In this document: positions 62,241 to 64,000 of the stretch, piece by piece
How the letters are laid out: each line of letters opens with the position of its first letter
How positions within the stretch are numbered: the stretch's first letter is position 1
NCBI RefSeq assembly: GCF_008801715.1
Contig: NZ_VZPG01000001.1
Span: 620,001 to 684,000, forward strand
DNA: 64,000 bases
From: Pseudochrobactrum saccharolyticum
GTDB lineage: Bacteria; Pseudomonadota; Alphaproteobacteria; Rhizobiales; Rhizobiaceae
Direction: 5' to 3'
Notes under the pieces: generated by a model
What the model saw: only the letters and a program-made list of their open reading frames with translations
Databases searched by the model: none
Told to the model about the DNA's origin: nothing
Position numbers and translations under genes: made by a program

Positions 62241-63260
62241 GTGCTGAAGAAACTCATCGCCGCATCCACCATGGCGCTTCTGACCACAGCGTCTTATGCC
62301 GCTGACAAGACCCTGACCATCTCGGTTTACGCTTTTGCGCAGGATGACTTCAAAGAAATCCTCTACAAGCCGTTTGAAGAAAAATGCGGCTGCAAACTGG
62401 TTGTTGAAACCGGCAACAGCGTAGAGCGTCTGGCTAAAATGGAAGCCAACAAAGCCAGCCCAGTTGTGGATATGGCTGTTGTTTCCATGGCGGATGCGCT
62501 GCAAGCCTCCCGTGCCGGTCTGATCGACAAGATCGACACAGCCAAACTGTCCAACTTTGACAAGCTCTACGACATTGCCAAAGACCCGAACAAAGACGGC
62601 ATGAGCGTTGGCTACACCTTCTACGCGACATCCATCGTCTACCGCACCGACAAGATGAAAATCGAGTCCTGGGCAGATCTGCTGAAGCCTGAATATGCAC
62701 CGCATATTGCTTTCCCGAATGTGACCACCAATCAGGGCCCGACAGCACTCTATATGCTGGAAAAATCCCTCGGCCATAATGAAGCTGATCTGAAAAACGC
62801 CATTGCTGCGGTTGGTGAGAAATCCAACGATATCGTAACTTTCTACGTTAAATCCTCGCAGCTCGTTCAGCTGATGCAGCAGGAAGAAATCTGGGCAGCG
62901 CCAATCGGCCGTTTCTCCTGGGCGCCTTTCACCAAGCTTGACCTGCCGCTCGGCTGGGCAACACCGAAAGAAGGCCAGACCGGCGGCATGAATGTGATGG
63001 TTGTTGCCAAGGATTCCAAGAACCGTGATCTGGCGCTCGAATTCATGGACTTCTGGCTCTCCACCGAAATTCAGACCAAGATTGCTGAAAAGCTGGTCGA
63101 CAGTCCTGCCAATAAGGAAGTCAAGGTTTCCGACGAAATTGCCAATAATCTCACCTATGGCGAAGAAACCGCTAAAAGCCTTCAGCTCATTCCGTCCGAT
63201 GTCGTTCTCGATAACCGTGACACATGGCTGAAAGAATGGAACGCCAAAATCGGCCAGTAA
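62241..63260 (+). CDS. ABC transporter substrate-binding protein (PotD-like, SBP family 1)
   Basis: A 339-residue periplasmic binding protein. It starts with GTG at 62241, 9 bp after AAAGGA; the frame is open back to 62070 but runs through repeat F. The signal peptide is KKLIAASTMALLTTASYA-AD. The mature part has SVYAFAQDDFKEILYKPFEEKCGCKLVVETGN-like opening, TFYATSIVYRTDKM, WADLLKPEYAPHIAFPN and FMDFWLSTEIQTKIAEKL. This is the spermidine/putrescine-iron family pattern. The permease gene follows after a terminator and a perfect inverted repeat. Polyamine, opine or sugar phosphate could be the ligand. Confidence 0.9.
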   Translation: MLKKLIAASTMALLTTASYAADKTLTISVYAFAQDDFKEILYKPFEEKCGCKLVVETGNSVERLAKMEANKASPVVDMAVVSMADALQASRAGLIDKIDTAKLSNFDKLYDIAKDPNKDGMSVGYTFYATSIVYRTDKMKIESWADLLKPEYAPHIAFPNVTTNQGPTALYMLEKSLGHNEADLKNAIAAVGEKSNDIVTFYVKSSQLVQLMQQEEIWAAPIGRFSWAPFTKLDLPLGWATPKEGQTGGMNVMVVAKDSKNRDLALEFMDFWLSTEIQTKIAEKLVDSPANKEVKVSDEIANNLTYGEETAKSLQLIPSDVVLDNRDTWLKEWNAKIGQ

Positions 63261-63278
63261 TCCGGCCACAATAACAGC

Positions 63279-63321
63279 AGCTGCCCGTAACATTTTCAGT
63301 TCACGGGCAGCTTTCTTTTTT
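63279..63321 (+). terminator. Attenuator or terminator after the binding-protein gene
   Basis: AGCTGCCCGT (63279-63288) pairs with ACGGGCAGCT (63303-63312), followed by TTCTTTTTT. It would reduce readthrough into the permease gene, giving more binding protein. Confidence 0.8.
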
Positions 63322-63344
63322 GATCTATGTCCCCGCCTCCAGCT

Positions 63345-63384
63345 AGAGCGCCGGGCGCCCTCTCGGGCGCACAAAGGTCGCTCT
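63345..63384. repeat. Short palindromic repeat, copy G (RIME half-element)
   Basis: AGAGCGCCGGGCGCC then an inner GGGCGC stem and AAAGGTCGCTCT, ending 63384. It shares outer ends and length (40 bp) with copy D at 46175-46214. Confidence 0.75.
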
Positions 63385-63398
63385 AACACATTATATTT

Positions 63399-63444
63399 AC
63401 ACCATAATTCCTTAAATTGTTTCAAATTTAAGGAATTATGGTGT
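63399..63444. repeat. 20-bp perfect inverted repeat between binding-protein and permease genes
   Basis: The arm starting ACACCATAATTCC (63399-63418) is exactly complementary to the arm ending GGAATTATGGTGT (63425-63444), with loop GTTTCA. It lies 26 bp before the permease ATG. It may be an mRNA hairpin or an operator. Confidence 0.75.
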
Positions 63445-63470
63445 AGGCCACCTGTCTTATAGGAAAGCTT

Positions 63471-64000
63471 ATGTTCAACAACCGCACCGAAGCCATGTGG
63501 CTGGCCTTGCCGGCAGCGCTTTTCGCGGCACTTGTCTTCCTCGTCCCAGTTATTCTTCTGCTGTCTGAAGGTTTCAGATCGACAGAAGGATGGACAATTG
63601 CCCCATGGATTGATTTTTTCTCCGAGCCGATGAACCGAACCGTGTTCTGGCGTACCCTGCGGCTGGGGCTGGAAGTAACCGTTGTCGCTGCGATTATCGG
63701 CTATGCCACCGCATGGGCGATTGTCGGGCTGCCTGCCAATTCCAAAGGCCGGATGATCGGTCTGATCATGCTGCCTATGATGATCTCGCCGGTTGCCCGC
63801 ACCTATGCGTGGATCGTTATTCTCGGCCGCACCGGTATTATCAATCAGGCCTTGCAGGCTGTGGGCTTAAGCGATGCGCCGCTGCGTATTCTGTTCACCG
63901 AAACCGCGATTTTTATCGGTCTTCTGCAGCTCTTCCTGCCGCTGATGGTGATCTCGCTGATCAGTGCGCTGGAAAACCTGCCGAAAGATGTGGTGCCTGC
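63471..64000 (+). CDS. ABC transporter permease, PotB type (3' end outside window)
   Basis: The ATG at 63471 follows AGGAAAG and the frame stays open to the right edge (176 codons). The product starts MFNNRTEAMWLALPAALFAA and has hydrophobic segments at about 9-31, 65-87, 92-118 and 140-165, fitting a BPD_transp_1 permease with an early periplasmic loop. The MLPMMISPVARTYAWIVIL segment is typical of PotB-type subunits. The EAA loop is beginning at the edge (SALENLPKDVV). It should pair with further permease and ATPase genes outside the window. Confidence 0.88.
   Translation, partial: MFNNRTEAMWLALPAALFAALVFLVPVILLLSEGFRSTEGWTIAPWIDFFSEPMNRTVFWRTLRLGLEVTVVAAIIGYATAWAIVGLPANSKGRMIGLIMLPMMISPVARTYAWIVILGRTGIINQALQAVGLSDAPLRILFTETAIFIGLLQLFLPLMVISLISALENLPKDVVP

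Noticed and set aside
62235-63425. 396-codon open frame antisense to the PotD-like binding protein
   Set aside because: The sense frame has a signal peptide and family motifs; the antisense frame has no recognisable domain and ends in a palindromic repeat.
1-64000. tRNA, rRNA and phage genes searched by eye
   Set aside because: No cloverleaf with CCA-adjacent arms, rRNA core sequence or phage structural motif was recognised; small RNAs cannot be excluded without computation.

Overview
The window looks like a chromosomal stretch of an alphaproteobacterium of the Brucellaceae / Rhizobiales type. Pointers are a Porin_2-type outer-membrane porin close to Brucella Omp2, RirA-like TGA-N9-TCA boxes before iron genes, many ABC importers, and intergenic palindromic repeats like those known from Rhizobiales (RIME-type). 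Base composition is near 50% GC by eye, lower than most Brucella/Ochrobactrum, so a relative such as Pseudochrobactrum is possible; that is a guess. No rRNA, tRNA, CRISPR array, insertion sequence or prophage was recognised.

Layout. 1-8.2 kb: a Tat-exported agmatine-deiminase-like enzyme (cut by the window edge), a small membrane protein, and a peptide-type ABC importer (dual ATPase, two permeases) with a creatininase-family amidohydrolase. These read leftwards, opposite a MarR regulator and the solute-binding protein; two palindromes lie in the shared promoter. 8.2-20 kb: uronate catabolism (gntR-uxuA-uxaA-kdgK leftwards; uxaC-uxuB and a four-gene sugar-type ABC importer rightwards). 20.2-25.9 kb: amino-sugar catabolism (ROK regulator, nagB, nagA, a second paralogous Tat-type binding protein without its own permease, and a Gfo/Idh/MocA oxidoreductase). 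26-28.7 kb: a large secreted cysteine-rich Sel1-like protein. 28.8-38.2 kb: nitrogen and amino-acid functions (glutaminase, MHS transporter, two M20 amidohydrolases, LysR regulator, DEDDh exonuclease, polar amino-acid ABC importer). 38.3-40.7 kb: a dihydroxyphthalate-decarboxylase-like protein opposite a MocR regulator. 40.9-44.4 kb: envelope proteins (OmpA-type with long coiled coil, porin). 44.7-48.7 kb: ECF sigma / FecR / TonB receptor surface-signalling unit. 48.9-54.9 kb: secreted unknowns, a KefB-like antiporter and a degenerate arginase-fold protein. 54.9-61 kb: two divergent operons that look like an uncharacterised lipid or acyl-condensation pathway (KAS III, SDR, metallo-hydrolase, adenylate-forming ligase; PAP2 and fatty-acid-hydroxylase membrane proteins). 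61-64 kb: a LacI regulator with a spermidine/putrescine-type ABC importer running off the right edge.

How the parts work together. The uronate and amino-sugar blocks sit side by side and carry two clearly paralogous binding proteins but one permease set, which suggests joint use of GlcA/GlcNAc-type sugars (inference). KdgK would deliver KDPG to an aldolase not present here. The most novel-looking candidate system is the KAS III / SDR / ligase / PAP2 / hydroxylase locus at 54.9-61 kb, which recalls Ole-type acyl condensation but has a different hydrolase and ligase. At least four of six clear palindromic repeats abut or supply the stop codon of the neighbouring gene.
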